Positions 19,343 through 28,340 are shown, counted from the first letter of the stretch. The stretch is 64,000 nucleotides of DNA from Accumulibacter jenkinsii (GCA_036625225.1 JAZKUF010000001.1:1674001-1738000); one strand, 5' to 3'. The notes: generated from the letters alone by a model not told the origin. Numbers and translations are program-made.

Positions 19343-20717
19343 GCCCTTGCTGGCTGCCCTGCTGGCGCTCTTCGCGAGCGGCTGCATGGTCGGACCCGAT
19401 TATGTGCGACCGGCCGTGGATACCCCGGCGGTCTGGCGGGTGAGCATCCAGGATGCGCAGGATCTCGCCAATACGGCCTGGTGGGAGCAGTTCGGCGACC
19501 CGGTGCTCGACGAGCTCGTCGGCAGCGCGCTGCGCGAGAACCGGGATCTGCTGATCGCCACGGCCCGGATCGAAGAGTTTGCCGGCCGCTACGGCTTGAC
19601 CCGCGCCGAGCTCCTGCCGCAGGTCGGCGCCGGCTACCAGGCCAGCCGCCAACGCGAGACGCTGCCCGGCGCGGCCGCTCCGTCAACCTACAACAGCTAC
19701 CAGCTGGTGCTCAATGCGAGCTGGGAAATCGACCTCTGGGGACGCATCCGCCGCCAGAGCGAAGCGGCACGGGCGCAGTTGCTGGCCAGCGAAGACGCCC
19801 GGCGGGCTGTGGTCCTGTCACTGGTCGGCAGCGTCGCCGGCGCCTACATCAATCTGCGCGACCTCGATCGCCAGCTCGAAATTGCCCGCGCAACCGCCAA
19901 AAGTCGCGGCGAATCGTACGACATCTTCCGCCAGCGCTACGCTGGCGGCATCATCTCGCTGCTCGAGCTGAGCCAGAATCAGTCGCAATACGAGGAAGCG
20001 CTGGCGACCATCCCGGCGATCGAAAAATCGATCGCGCAGCAGGAGAATGGTCTGAGCGTGCTGCTCGGGCGCAACCCGGGGCCGATTGTGCGCGGCCGCA
20101 ACATCGATCAGCTGCGGCTGCCGGCCATCCCGGCCGGCCTGCCGTCGGAGATTCTCGAGCGGCGGCCGGACATCGCCGAGGCCGAACAGAACCTGATCGC
20201 CGCCAACGCCCTGATCGGCGTCGCCCGGGCCGCCTACTTCCCGACCATTTCGCTGACCGGCCTCTTCGGCTACGCCAGCACCAGTCTCGGCAATCTTTTT
20301 GATGGCCCGTCCAAGGTCTGGCAGTACGCGGCGCCGATCAGCCTGCCGATCTTCACCGGCGGCGCCATCGCGAGCCAGGTGCAGGTGGCAGAAGCGCAGC
20401 AGCAGCAGGCGCTGTTCAGCTACCAGAGAACCATCCAGCAGGCGTTCGCCGAAGTCAATGACGCGCTCGTCGATCAGGAACGTACGCGCCAGCAGCTGCA
20501 GGCGCAGCAACGCCAGGTCGCGGCGCTGCAGCAATATGCCGGAACAGCCCGCCTGCGCTACGAGAACGGCTACACCAGCTATATTGAAGTGCTGGACGCC
20601 GAGCGCAGCCTGTTCAACGTCCTGTTGGAGTACACCCAGACCCAGCAGACGCAGTTGCAGGCGATGATCAACGTCTACAAGGCGATGGGCGGCGGCTGGA
20701 CAACGGCCACGCCATAG
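19335..20717 (+). CDS. RND outer-membrane channel lipoprotein (OprM/NodT family)
   Basis: The ATG at 19335 follows GGGAGGGGAC within the end of the pump gene. The protein (460 residues) has lipobox LFASGC, the family start MVGPDYVRP, and two TolC-like repeats with long helices (WEIDLWGRIRRQSEAARAQ; SLPIFTGGAIASQVQVAEA). It forms the trimeric exit duct of the tripartite pump encoded with 14933 and 16154. The complete set means the operon can make a full efflux system without a shared TolC. Confidence 0.95.
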   Translation: MCKPLLAALLALFASGCMVGPDYVRPAVDTPAVWRVSIQDAQDLANTAWWEQFGDPVLDELVGSALRENRDLLIATARIEEFAGRYGLTRAELLPQVGAGYQASRQRETLPGAAAPSTYNSYQLVLNASWEIDLWGRIRRQSEAARAQLLASEDARRAVVLSLVGSVAGAYINLRDLDRQLEIARATAKSRGESYDIFRQRYAGGIISLLELSQNQSQYEEALATIPAIEKSIAQQENGLSVLLGRNPGPIVRGRNIDQLRLPAIPAGLPSEILERRPDIAEAEQNLIAANALIGVARAAYFPTISLTGLFGYASTSLGNLFDGPSKVWQYAAPISLPIFTGGAIASQVQVAEAQQQQALFSYQRTIQQAFAEVNDALVDQERTRQQLQAQQRQVAALQQYAGTARLRYENGYTSYIEVLDAERSLFNVLLEYTQTQQTQLQAMINVYKAMGGGWTTATP

Positions 20718-20804
20718 ATCGGGGACCCTTTCCGGCGCTGACCAGCGGCCTCATCGCGGCATTCCAACGGGCAGCCCATCCACGTGCATCCAGAGGAGTA
20801 AACC

Positions 20805-21689
20805 ATGAGCAAGAAAAGCAGGTCAGCGAAGAAATCCCGCGGCGAACAGGTGACCGCACCGGAACTGCCGGCCGGACAGACGGCGAGCGAAGCCGCAGAA
20901 ACACCGGCGAAGAAGCTCTCCAACCGGGCCTACCTCAAGGAACTCGAGAAACTCGAAGGGGAACTGGCCCACCTGCAGGCGTGGGTGGTCGACAAGGGAA
21001 TCAAGGTGGTGATCCTCTTCGAAGGCCGTGACGGAGCCGGCAAGGGCGGCACCATCAAGGCGATCACCGGCCGGCTCAGCCCGCGCATCTTCCGGGTCGT
21101 CGCGCTGCCGGCACCGACCGATCGGGAGAAGAGCCAGATGTACGTCCAGCGTTATCTGCCGCACCTGCCGGCGGCTGGCGAGGTGGTGATCTTCGACCGC
21201 AGCTGGTACAACCGTGCCGGCGTCGAACGTGTCATGGGCTTCGCCAGCGACGAACAGGTGCAGGGTTTCCTGACCCTCGCGCCGCTCTTCGAAAAGCTCA
21301 TGGTCGGCGGCAACAACCACATCATCCTGCTCAAGTACTGGCTCGAGGTCGACATCGACGAGCAGACCCGCCGCATCGAAGCGCGCATCACCGACCCGCG
21401 CAAGCAATGGAAGCTGACGCCGATGGATCTGAAGTCGTACAGCCGCTGGTACGACTACTCGCGCGCGCGCGACGACATGTTCCGCCACACCGACACCGAG
21501 TGGGCGCCGTGGTTCGTCGCCCGCTCCGACGACAAGAAGCGCGTTCGCCTCAACATCATCCGCCACATCCTCGACAGCGTTCCCTACGAAATCGTCAAGC
21601 AGCCGAAGGTCGTCCTGCCGAAACGCCAGAAACCCGGTGACTACCAGGATCCCAGACTGCCGCTCAAGTTCGTTCCGGAAGTCTATTGA
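20805..21689 (+). CDS. ppk2: Polyphosphate kinase 2 (PPK2 class I)
   Basis: The 294-residue protein contains the PPK2 Walker A motif GRDGAGKGG at residues 74-82, the lid segment beginning LPAPTDREKSQMYVQRYLPH, and Walker B FDRSWYNRAGVERVMGF from about residue 130. Single-domain PPK2 enzymes of this class transfer phosphate between polyphosphate and nucleoside diphosphates, mainly making ATP or GTP from stored polyphosphate. The N-terminal 35 residues are Lys/Ser/Ala-rich and probably disordered. AGAGGAG at about 20792-20798 is the ribosome site. It fits a polyphosphate-accumulating lifestyle, though PPK2 is also found elsewhere. Confidence 0.96.
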   Translation: MSKKSRSAKKSRGEQVTAPELPAGQTASEAAETPAKKLSNRAYLKELEKLEGELAHLQAWVVDKGIKVVILFEGRDGAGKGGTIKAITGRLSPRIFRVVALPAPTDREKSQMYVQRYLPHLPAAGEVVIFDRSWYNRAGVERVMGFASDEQVQGFLTLAPLFEKLMVGGNNHIILLKYWLEVDIDEQTRRIEARITDPRKQWKLTPMDLKSYSRWYDYSRARDDMFRHTDTEWAPWFVARSDDKKRVRLNIIRHILDSVPYEIVKQPKVVLPKRQKPGDYQDPRLPLKFVPEVY

Positions 21690-21728
21690 TCACTGCAGCA
21701 CGATGCGCTATTGAGGGGGGAAAGGAAG

Positions 21729-22757
21729 ATGGGCATTCTCGACTGGTTCAAGCTCCGGGCAGTTCGCATCGATCCCGAGCAGGCTGCCAACGAGCTGGTG
21801 GGATGGGCGGTCGAGAAAGCCGTCACGCTCACCAATCCCCGCCTCAGGCTGCTGCCGGACTACCACAAGCGCCTGCTGCCGGCGGTCGAGAGCACGGTCA
21901 CCTTCCTGCGCGCGCAGGCGCAGGCCCTGCCCCCGGTGCGACCGTTTTCGGTGGCTGACTGGGCTGCCGATCCGTCCCTGCGGGCCTTCTTCGTCGCCCC
22001 GTCCGACATTCCGGCCACCCTTGGCCGCTCGCAACATCTGCGCACCCTGTTCGACAAGTTCCCGGAAATCGACGAGGCCTATCTGGTGCTCGGCATGGCG
22101 TTCAATGAACAGCGCGTTTTCGGGATGGCGCTGCACGGGGACATGGTGCAGCGTGATGTCGCCCAGACCAGCGTCACCTTCTCCGACCACCGGACGCGCA
22201 TCTGCGGTCGCGACGAAGCCCGTTTGCGTCGGGCGGTGGGCGTCGAGGTGTTCGAATACCTGGTCGCTCAGGCCTTGTCCGAGATCGGCGCGGAGCGGAT
22301 CGAAAGACAGGAGTTGGAGGGCAACCGTTCCCTGATCCGGGCCCGCCTGCGCCTCCTTCAGCAACACGGCCCTGGCCTCGGATCGATGTTTGGCGAAGCG
22401 CCGGCGGCGCCCAGCGAGCAGGCGAGGCTGGAGGCCGAACTGCTGGACAACGAGCGACAACTGGAAGCGATAGGCGGCGGTGAGTCGGTTCTGGAAGCCG
22501 AACTCGAATGCCTGAAAGCGGTGCTCGAGAATCCGCAACGTCATCTTCGCATCGAGTCCAGGCGACTGCGGCTCAGCCCGATGAACGTGCTGCTGAATGA
22601 AAACAGCACCGATTCGTCGGCCGAGGTCGATTTTGCCCTCGCTCACCTGGAAGGGACGCCGCCGATGCAACGCGCCTTCATCCTCGCGCGCGTCGCGCGC
22701 AGCGAGATGCCCTCGCCGCAGAAGATCAATTTCGACGACGCGACGCGTTACCTCTGA
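21729..22757 (+). CDS. Conserved protein of unknown function
   Basis: The ATG at 21729 follows GGGGGGAAAGGAAG and sits 39 bases after ppk2, so co-transcription is likely. The 342-residue product is cytoplasmic, rich in Leu, Arg and Glu, and mostly helical. Residues about 210-275 (RARLRLLQQHG, then EQARLEAELLDNERQLEA) form a likely coiled coil. A segment LVLGMAFNEQRVFGMALHGD may be a beta-hairpin core. I do not recognise a family or catalytic motif. Position after ppk2 raises, but does not show, a link to polyphosphate metabolism. Confidence 0.75.
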   Translation: MGILDWFKLRAVRIDPEQAANELVGWAVEKAVTLTNPRLRLLPDYHKRLLPAVESTVTFLRAQAQALPPVRPFSVADWAADPSLRAFFVAPSDIPATLGRSQHLRTLFDKFPEIDEAYLVLGMAFNEQRVFGMALHGDMVQRDVAQTSVTFSDHRTRICGRDEARLRRAVGVEVFEYLVAQALSEIGAERIERQELEGNRSLIRARLRLLQQHGPGLGSMFGEAPAAPSEQARLEAELLDNERQLEAIGGGESVLEAELECLKAVLENPQRHLRIESRRLRLSPMNVLLNENSTDSSAEVDFALAHLEGTPPMQRAFILARVARSEMPSPQKINFDDATRYL

Positions 22758-22787
22758 GGCGCTGCGCCGGCTAGCCCAACCCCGGCG

Positions 22788-23951
22788 TCACCTGTTCACG
22801 GCAACGGCGGCGGCCAGGCGTTCGAGGGCGACCGTTAGGGTGGCCGGCGGGCAGCCGAAATTGAGCCGAACCCAGCCCGGCAGGGCGAAATCGGTGCCGC
22901 AGGAAAGCCCGACGCCGGCCGCTTCGAAGAAGGCGGCCGGATCGGCGACACCGAGGCCGCGCGCGTCGATCCACGCGAGATAAGTGGCTTCGACATGACT
23001 CATGGCGAGCCCCGGCAAACCGGCGACGGCCGCTTCGACGCGATCGCGGTTGCGGCGCAGCACGCCGAGCAAGGCCCGCCGCCAGTCGTCGCAATCGCGG
23101 TAAGCGGCCTCGGTCGCCGCAAGACCCAGGACATTGACGTGCGGGACGATGCCGCGCATGGCGCCGGTGAACCGGCGGCGCAGGGCAGCGTCGGGAATCA
23201 CCGCAAAGGCGCAGCCAAGACCCGGGATGTTCCAGGTTTTCGAGGGCGCCATCAGGGTGATGCTGCGCCGGGCCAGGTCGGCGTCGAGCATCGCCAGCGG
23301 CAGGTGCTGCCGGTCTTCATCGAGCAGCAGGCCGCAGTGGATTTCGTCCGAGCAGACGACGAGATCATGGCGCTGGCAGAAAGCGACGATTTGCTTTAGT
23401 TCGTCTTCGTCCCAGGCCCGCCCGACCGGGTTGTGCGGGTGGCAGAAGAGGAACAGCCGGCTGCTCGGCGTCAGCGCTGCGGCGAGCGCGGCAAAATCCC
23501 AGCCCCAGCGGCCCTCCTGCTGCCCCAGCGCGGCGGTCGCGAGCTGCCGACCCGACAGGCGCGGCGCCGAAAGGAAGGGCGGATAGATCGGCGTCGCCGT
23601 CAGCACGTCGCCATCGACCGCACGACAGGCGATATTGAGTCCGCTGACCAGCCCCGGCAACCACACCAGCCAGTCGGTATCGACCCGCCAGCCGTACTCG
23701 CGCTGCAGGTGGCCGAGCACTGCGGCATAGAGCGAAGGCCATTCCTGCACATAGCCGAAACAGCCGTGCGCGATGCGCTCTTCGAGCGCCGCGAGGATCG
23801 CCGGCGGCGCGGCAAAATCCATGTCCGCCACCCACATGGGAAGCACATCGCGGCCGCCGTAGCGGCTCCACTTGAGCGAGTCGCCGCCACGGCGGTCGAT
23901 GACGCGCTCGAAGTCGAACGTGTCATTGTGCGGATCGAGGGCGCTGTTCAC
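22788..23951 (-). CDS. patB: MalY/PatB-type PLP aminotransferase, cystathionine beta-lyase
   Basis: The 387-residue fold-type I PLP enzyme shows the MalY/PatB pattern: RRGGDSLKWSRYG and LPMWVADMDF near the N-terminus, FCHPHNPVGRAW around the substrate pocket, CSDEIHCGLL, and the PLP-lysine in SKTWNIPGLGCAF. These enzymes cleave cystathionine or cysteine conjugates to homocysteine or thiols, ammonia and pyruvate. It lies 12 bases downstream of cysK and is presumably translated from the same mRNA, which supports a role in sulfur amino-acid metabolism. Aminotransferase activity is an alternative. Confidence 0.9.
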   Translation of the reverse strand: MNSALDPHNDTFDFERVIDRRGGDSLKWSRYGGRDVLPMWVADMDFAAPPAILAALEERIAHGCFGYVQEWPSLYAAVLGHLQREYGWRVDTDWLVWLPGLVSGLNIACRAVDGDVLTATPIYPPFLSAPRLSGRQLATAALGQQEGRWGWDFAALAAALTPSSRLFLFCHPHNPVGRAWDEDELKQIVAFCQRHDLVVCSDEIHCGLLLDEDRQHLPLAMLDADLARRSITLMAPSKTWNIPGLGCAFAVIPDAALRRRFTGAMRGIVPHVNVLGLAATEAAYRDCDDWRRALLGVLRRNRDRVEAAVAGLPGLAMSHVEATYLAWIDARGLGVADPAAFFEAAGVGLSCGTDFALPGWVRLNFGCPPATLTVALERLAAAVAVNR

Positions 23952-23963
23952 TGGCTTTGCAGA

Positions 23964-24902
23964 TCACACATCGAGGTGGGCGTAGAGCGCGGTCGACAGG
24001 TAGCGCTCGCCGAACGAGGGGATGACCACCACCGTCAGCTTGCCGGCGTTCTCCGGCCGCCGCGCGACTTCGAGCGCCGCCCACACCGCCGCTCCCGACG
24101 AGATGCCGACCAGCAGACCTTCCTCGGTCGCCATCCGGCGAGCGATGGCGAAAGCGTCGTCGGCCTTGACCCGCTGCACTTCGTCGTAGATGTCGGTGTT
24201 GAGCACCCTGGGGACGAAACCGGCACCGATGCCCTGGATCGGATGCGGCCCCTTGACGCCGCCCGACAGCACCGGCGACGCATCGGGTTCGACGGCGATC
24301 ACCTGCAGCCCCGGCCGCCGTGCCTTGAGGACCTCGCCGACGCCGGTGATGGTGCCGCCGGTGCCGATGCCGGAGACGAAGATGTCGATCTGGCCATCGG
24401 TATCGCGCCAGATCTCCTCGGCCGTGGTCGCGCGGTGGATCGCCGGATTGGCCGGATTCTCGAACTGCTGCGGGATGAAGTAGCGCGGGTCGGCCGCCGC
24501 CATCTCGTCGGCCCGGCGGATGGCACCGCCCATGCCGTCCGGTCCCGGGGTCAGCACCAGGTCGGCGCCGTAGGCCTTGAGCAGCAGGCGGCGTTCGCGG
24601 CTCATGGTTTCCGGCATCACGAAGCAGCACCTGATGCCGCGCGCGGCACAGACCATGGCGAGGCCGATGCCGGTGTTGCCCGACGTCGGTTCCAGAACGA
24701 TCGTGTCGGCGCTGATCCTGCCGGCGGCCTGTGCGGCATCGATCATCGACACCGCGATCCGGTCCTTGACGCTGTGCGCCGGATTGTAGAACTCCAGCTT
24801 GGCGCAGAGGATGCCGTCGATTCCCGCGCCGAGACGGTTGAGGCGGACGAGCGGCGTATTGCCGATCAGGTCGGTAACGCTATTGGCGATATTCATGGGC
24901 AT
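23964..24902 (-). CDS. cysK: Cysteine synthase A (O-acetylserine sulfhydrylase)
   Basis: The start at 24902 has AGGAG 8 bases upstream. The 312-residue protein has the fold-type II PLP signature with the Schiff-base lysine in NPAHSVKDRIA, the substrate loop PTSGNTGIGLAMV, the phosphate-binding glycine loop SGIGTGGTITGVG, and the EPDASPVLSGG segment. It makes cysteine from O-acetylserine and sulfide. The YNPAHSVKDR lysine context and length point to CysK and not the longer CysM or cystathionine synthase types. It is followed by patB in the same orientation. Confidence 0.93.
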   Translation of the reverse strand: MPMNIANSVTDLIGNTPLVRLNRLGAGIDGILCAKLEFYNPAHSVKDRIAVSMIDAAQAAGRISADTIVLEPTSGNTGIGLAMVCAARGIRCCFVMPETMSRERRLLLKAYGADLVLTPGPDGMGGAIRRADEMAAADPRYFIPQQFENPANPAIHRATTAEEIWRDTDGQIDIFVSGIGTGGTITGVGEVLKARRPGLQVIAVEPDASPVLSGGVKGPHPIQGIGAGFVPRVLNTDIYDEVQRVKADDAFAIARRMATEEGLLVGISSGAAVWAALEVARRPENAGKLTVVVIPSFGERYLSTALYAHLDV

Positions 24903-24947
24903 CTCGAGATCTCCTCTGAAAGGGTTCTACATGGACAGTGCTGCGCC

Positions 24948-24981
24948 GAAAAAGTGGCCCGGGGAGACCGGAGCCCCCGGG
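24948..24981 (-). terminator. Rho-independent terminator after ilvA
   Basis: On the minus strand a 7-bp perfect stem, CCCGGGG (24981-24975 side) with CCCCGGG, encloses a 10-base loop and is followed within 4 bases by TTTTT (24953-24948). It lies between the ilvA stop at 25042 and the cysK start, so it probably separates the two transcription units. Confidence 0.6.
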
Positions 24982-25041
24982 ACGCGACCTCAGCCGATCG
25001 CCACTGCGCGGCGGCGATCTGTTTTCCTGTGACCGCGAGGG

Positions 25042-26553
25042 CTAGCCGAGGAAAAGCCGGTAGGCCGGGTTGCTGGTCTCGTTCCAGAACGCGTAGCCCA
25101 GATTCTTGAGAAAGTCTTCGAATGCGCCCATTTCACCCGGTGGCACCTGCATGCCGACCAGCACCCGACCGTAATCGGCGCCGTGGTTGCGGTAGTGAAA
25201 AAGGCTGATGTTCCAGCCGGCGCTCATTCGATCGAGGAAATTCATCAGCGCACCCGGACGCTCGGGGAACTCGAAACGATAGAGGATTTCGTGCTCGATC
25301 CTCGGCGAGTGTCCGCCGACCAGGTGGCGAATGTGCCCCTTGGCCATTTCATCATCGGTCAGGTCAAGGGTCGGGTAATCGTGCTGGCGCAGATGTTCGA
25401 GCAGGCGCATCGATTCGGCGCGCGAAGCCACCTGGACACCGACGAAGACGTGCGCGTCACGCTGGTCGTTGTAGCGGTAGTTGAACTCGGTGATGTTGCG
25501 CGAACCGATCAGGGAGACGAAGCGCTTGTAGGCTCCGGGCCGCTCGGGCAGGGTGACGGCAAAGACCGCTTCGCGCTGCTCGCCGATCTCGGCCCGCTCG
25601 GCGACGAAGCGCAGCCGGTCGAAGTTGAGGTTGGCGCCGGATGCGGTCGCGATCAGCGTCTTGTCCTTCAGACCATGCTGGCGGGCGTATTCCTTGAGGC
25701 CGGCGACGGCCAGCGCGCCGGCCGGTTCGAGCACCGCCCGGGTGTCCTCGAAGACATCCTTGATCGCCGCACAGATGGCGTCGGTATCCACCCGCACCAT
25801 TTCATCGACGTACATCTGACAGAGGCGGAAGGTCTCCTCGCCGACATACTTGACCGCCGCGCCATCGGCGAAGAGGCCGACATGGTCCAGCCGGACGCGC
25901 TTGCCGGCGGCGAGCGAGCGGGTCATGGCGTCGGCGTCGACCGCTTCGACGCCGACGATCCGGGTCTCCGGCCGGATCCGCTTGAGGTAGGCGGCGACAC
26001 CGGAAATCAGCCCGCCACCGCCGACACAGCAGAAAACGGCGTGGATCGGCGACGCATGCTGGCGAACGATCTCCATGCCGATGGTGCCCTGCCCGGCGAT
26101 CACCTCGGGGTCGTCGAAAGGGTGCACGAAGCTCATCTTCTCGCGCTTTTCGAGTTCGATCGCGTGCGCGTAAGCGTCATCGTAGGAATCGCCGGCGAGC
26201 ACCACTTCTCCACCCCTCGCCTGAACGGCATGCACCTTGATCAGCGGCGTCGTCGTCGGCATGACGATCACCGCCCGGCAGCCGACCCTGGCCGCCGCCA
26301 GCGCAACGCCCTGGGCGTGGTTGCCGGCCGAAGCGCAGATGACGCCATGCTTGAGTCGCTCGGGCGGGAGGTGGACGATCTTGTTGTAGGCGCCGCGCAG
26401 CTTGAACGAAAAAACCGGCTGCAGATCTTCGCGCTTGAGCAGCACCCGGTTGCCGATCCGCGCCGAGAGCGCCGGTGCGTGATCGAGCGGGGTTTCGATC
26501 GCGACGTCGTAGACCCGCGCGGCGAGAATTTTTTCGAGGTAGTCCGTAGGCAT
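25042..26553 (-). CDS. ilvA: Threonine ammonia-lyase, biosynthetic
   Basis: The 503-residue length and layout match biosynthetic IlvA: an N-terminal PLP catalytic domain (KREDLQPVFSFKLRGAYNK with the PLP lysine, SAGNHAQGVA, and the glycine loop CVGGGGLISGVA) and two C-terminal ACT-like regulatory subdomains (from about residue 325, VTLPERPGAYKRFV, and about 425, FEFPERPGALMNFL). It converts threonine to 2-oxobutyrate, the first step to isoleucine, and the ACT pair implies isoleucine feedback inhibition. No branched-chain genes adjoin it. Confidence 0.97.
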   Translation of the reverse strand: MPTDYLEKILAARVYDVAIETPLDHAPALSARIGNRVLLKREDLQPVFSFKLRGAYNKIVHLPPERLKHGVICASAGNHAQGVALAAARVGCRAVIVMPTTTPLIKVHAVQARGGEVVLAGDSYDDAYAHAIELEKREKMSFVHPFDDPEVIAGQGTIGMEIVRQHASPIHAVFCCVGGGGLISGVAAYLKRIRPETRIVGVEAVDADAMTRSLAAGKRVRLDHVGLFADGAAVKYVGEETFRLCQMYVDEMVRVDTDAICAAIKDVFEDTRAVLEPAGALAVAGLKEYARQHGLKDKTLIATASGANLNFDRLRFVAERAEIGEQREAVFAVTLPERPGAYKRFVSLIGSRNITEFNYRYNDQRDAHVFVGVQVASRAESMRLLEHLRQHDYPTLDLTDDEMAKGHIRHLVGGHSPRIEHEILYRFEFPERPGALMNFLDRMSAGWNISLFHYRNHGADYGRVLVGMQVPPGEMGAFEDFLKNLGYAFWNETSNPAYRLFLG

Positions 26554-26911
26554 GGCGGCAGAATGAAAATTCGTTTGGCAAGGCCCCGGATTCTAGCAGC
26601 AGAAGCGCCCGGCCGGGTTCAAAGCGCGCCAGCGCGAGGGGCGATCGAAGACGGCCGGGGGATTGATTCCCCAAAAGCCGCCAGAAAATTGCCGCGGCCC
26701 CTCCCGCCGCCTTGACCGGAAATCACCGATAAGCCTATTTTCCTCAGCTGGACGATCAAGATCTGTTGCAAACTGAGTTCTGGAGAGGGTTTCGGGCGAA
26801 ACGGGAGGGCCACCCAACGGTTGAGTTGGATATTGATCCTGGAAACCTCAGCTGATCCGTCAGCCACCTGCGAGCCTTCGGGAAAAACAATCTGGATGCC
26901 GAGCAGCCTTT

Positions 26912-26995
26912 GACATGATCTGGCGGCTGCACGAGAAATTCGGCATTCCCGCTGAAAGCCTGATTCGCCGGAGCAAGTTGTCAGCCGCCGCCTGA
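26912..26995 (+). pseudogene. C-terminal remnant of a HigA-type antitoxin/XRE regulator
   Basis: This 27-codon stretch reads DMIWRLHEKFGIPAESLIRR and ends SKLSAAA-stop. The pattern (a helix MIWRLH, then FGIPAESLIR and a short basic tail) is the typical end of HigA-family antitoxins and related XRE regulators. Upstream in the same frame the helix-turn-helix part is missing or frameshifted, and no higB toxin gene is adjacent. It is best read as a broken gene tail. The family call is by pattern recognition only. Confidence 0.5.
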
Positions 26996-27023
26996 GCCAG
27001 GACTTCACTGGCAACCCGCTTGC

Positions 27024-27131
27024 GACTGCAAGCTGCTGCTTGAGGAAGCGGGACTGGTCGTCGACCTCGCCGATGACGGCGTTCAGGCTATTGAAATGTC
27101 CAAGCAAAATGACCAGGACCGGCATCGGTAA
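27024..27131 (+). pseudogene. Fragment of a response-regulator receiver domain
   Basis: The frame reads LLLEEAGLVVDLADDG and then VQAIEMSKQNDQD before a TAA at 27129-27131. This equals the alpha1-beta2-alpha2 region of receiver domains found at the end of hybrid histidine kinases (pattern LLE-AG-VV-LA-DG-QA-EM). The segment that should follow, with the phospho-acceptor Asp and the LMD-QMP motif, is absent, as is everything upstream. It is a short relic of a two-component gene. Confidence 0.5.
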
Positions 27132-27400
27132 CGACTATGGAGACAAATGTTGACCATCGGCCAGAGGTGGTTCGTTCTGCGAGGGGCGACGTGATCAGTC
27201 CGCAAGGAATAGTTACCAACCCTGGACTGCCCGCTGCGTAGAGCGTCGACGGGCCTGATGGCCTCCGCGCGCGAGATGCCAAGCGCCCGGAGGCCGTATT
27301 CGAGCGCATGGCCGGAAACGCACGCGAGCCGGGTTGGACTACCGACATGGCGGGGTATGCGCGCCATATGGCGTTGCCGCGTTCGCGACCCCTGGGTCGA

Positions 27401-28252
27401 TCAGTCTTTGCGTGGCACGCGCCGCAGCCCCGCCAGCCCGGCAAAGGCGAGGCCGGCGAGCGCCAGGCTGCCAGGTTCGGGAACGACATTGGCGGTGATC
27501 TCGAAGTTGTCGATGCGGATCGTGGCGTTCGCGAAGTTCGGGTCCGTACTGGGCAACGCCGCGTTGAAGTTCATCCACAGGCCAACAGCCTCCAGCGTGC
27601 CGGAGGGTAGCGGCTGCAGCCCCGGCAGGTTGTCGTTGTTGCGCGGCAGCGCCGTGATCGGTTCCAAGCCGCTGTGGTCGTCAAAGAGTTGGTAGGAGAG
27701 GCTCAGCGGCGACAGCGTGTTGGTTTCCCAGGTCGCAGCGCTTCCGCTGCCGCTCGAGTGCGGCTCGCCAACGCTGGAGATGTACCACTGGCCGCCGACG
27801 AGGAACGCGAGCCGCATGTGGGTGCTCGAGTTGAGGTTGTTGCTGCTGTTGCGTGAGTCCCAGCTCACGCTGAGCAGGTCTGCTGTCGACAGGCTCAACC
27901 CCGCGACCTCGCCGGTGTAAAGGTAGATCCCGGCACGCTGGTTTGGCGACCAGAACAGGAAACCGGTGTCGGTGGTCAGGCCCTGGGGATTGGAGTTGAT
28001 GGCCCCAGGTTCGCCGTTGCCCGACGCGGGCTTCGCGATCTGTCCGTTTTGGGTGACAAAAGGCGTGCCGCCATGTTGCGCGCCGTACCAGCCCTGGGCG
28101 GTTGCCTCAGCGGCCTGCGGTCCGCTGGCCGTCACGATGAAGTCGTTGGGAAACACCTCGCGGTAGACGACGGTGGGCGCGGCATGCGCGGCGCTGAGGG
28201 TGGTCACGAGGGCAAGCGCCGAGGCGGCGGTGAGAAAGGGACGGTCAGGCAT
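27401..28252 (-). CDS. PEP-CTERM sorting-domain protein, secreted
   Basis: The start at 28252 has GGAG 8 bases upstream and gives an N-terminal signal peptide (FLTAASALALVTTLSAAHA). The 283-residue protein ends with the PEP-CTERM tripartite signal: VPEPGSLALAG, a hydrophobic helix, and the basic tail RRVPRKD. This signal is cut by an exosortase (EpsH/XrtA), and such proteins belong to exopolysaccharide-linked surface systems. The mature domain is beta-rich (for example WSPNQRAGIYLY) and resembles a carbohydrate-binding or jelly-roll fold without visible catalytic residues. The exosortase itself is not in the window. A sigma-54 promoter precedes it. Confidence 0.9.
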   Translation of the reverse strand: MPDRPFLTAASALALVTTLSAAHAAPTVVYREVFPNDFIVTASGPQAAEATAQGWYGAQHGGTPFVTQNGQIAKPASGNGEPGAINSNPQGLTTDTGFLFWSPNQRAGIYLYTGEVAGLSLSTADLLSVSWDSRNSSNNLNSSTHMRLAFLVGGQWYISSVGEPHSSGSGSAATWETNTLSPLSLSYQLFDDHSGLEPITALPRNNDNLPGLQPLPSGTLEAVGLWMNFNAALPSTDPNFANATIRIDNFEITANVVPEPGSLALAGLAFAGLAGLRRVPRKD

Positions 28253-28324
28253 GGGGATCACTCCGGAGAGGACAATGGGGCGAGGGATAGATTTATTGGG
28301 CAACCGAGTTTTGCATCTATCAAA

Positions 28325-28340
28325 AGCAAGTTCCTTGCCA
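28325..28340 (-). promoter_or_regulatory. Sigma-54 (-24/-12) promoter of the PEP-CTERM gene
   Basis: On the minus strand the sequence TGGCAAGGAACTTGCT matches the sigma-54 consensus TGGCAC-N5-TTGC with one change, and the GG and GC doublets are 12 bases apart as required. Transcription would begin near 28314, about 60 bases before the start codon at 28252. PEP-CTERM genes are known to be controlled by RpoN with the PrsK/PrsR two-component pair, which fits. Confidence 0.7.

Larger units (their letters stand above)
26554..27400. other. Gene-poor region with decayed gene scraps
   Basis: About 850 bases lie between ilvA and the PEP-CTERM gene. No intact gene is supported. Two short frames in the centre (26912-26995 and 27024-27131) resemble fragments of known families and are listed separately. 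The remainder (26554-26900 and 27132-27400) holds only overlapping out-of-frame openings without ribosome sites or recognisable motifs. Confidence 0.6.
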
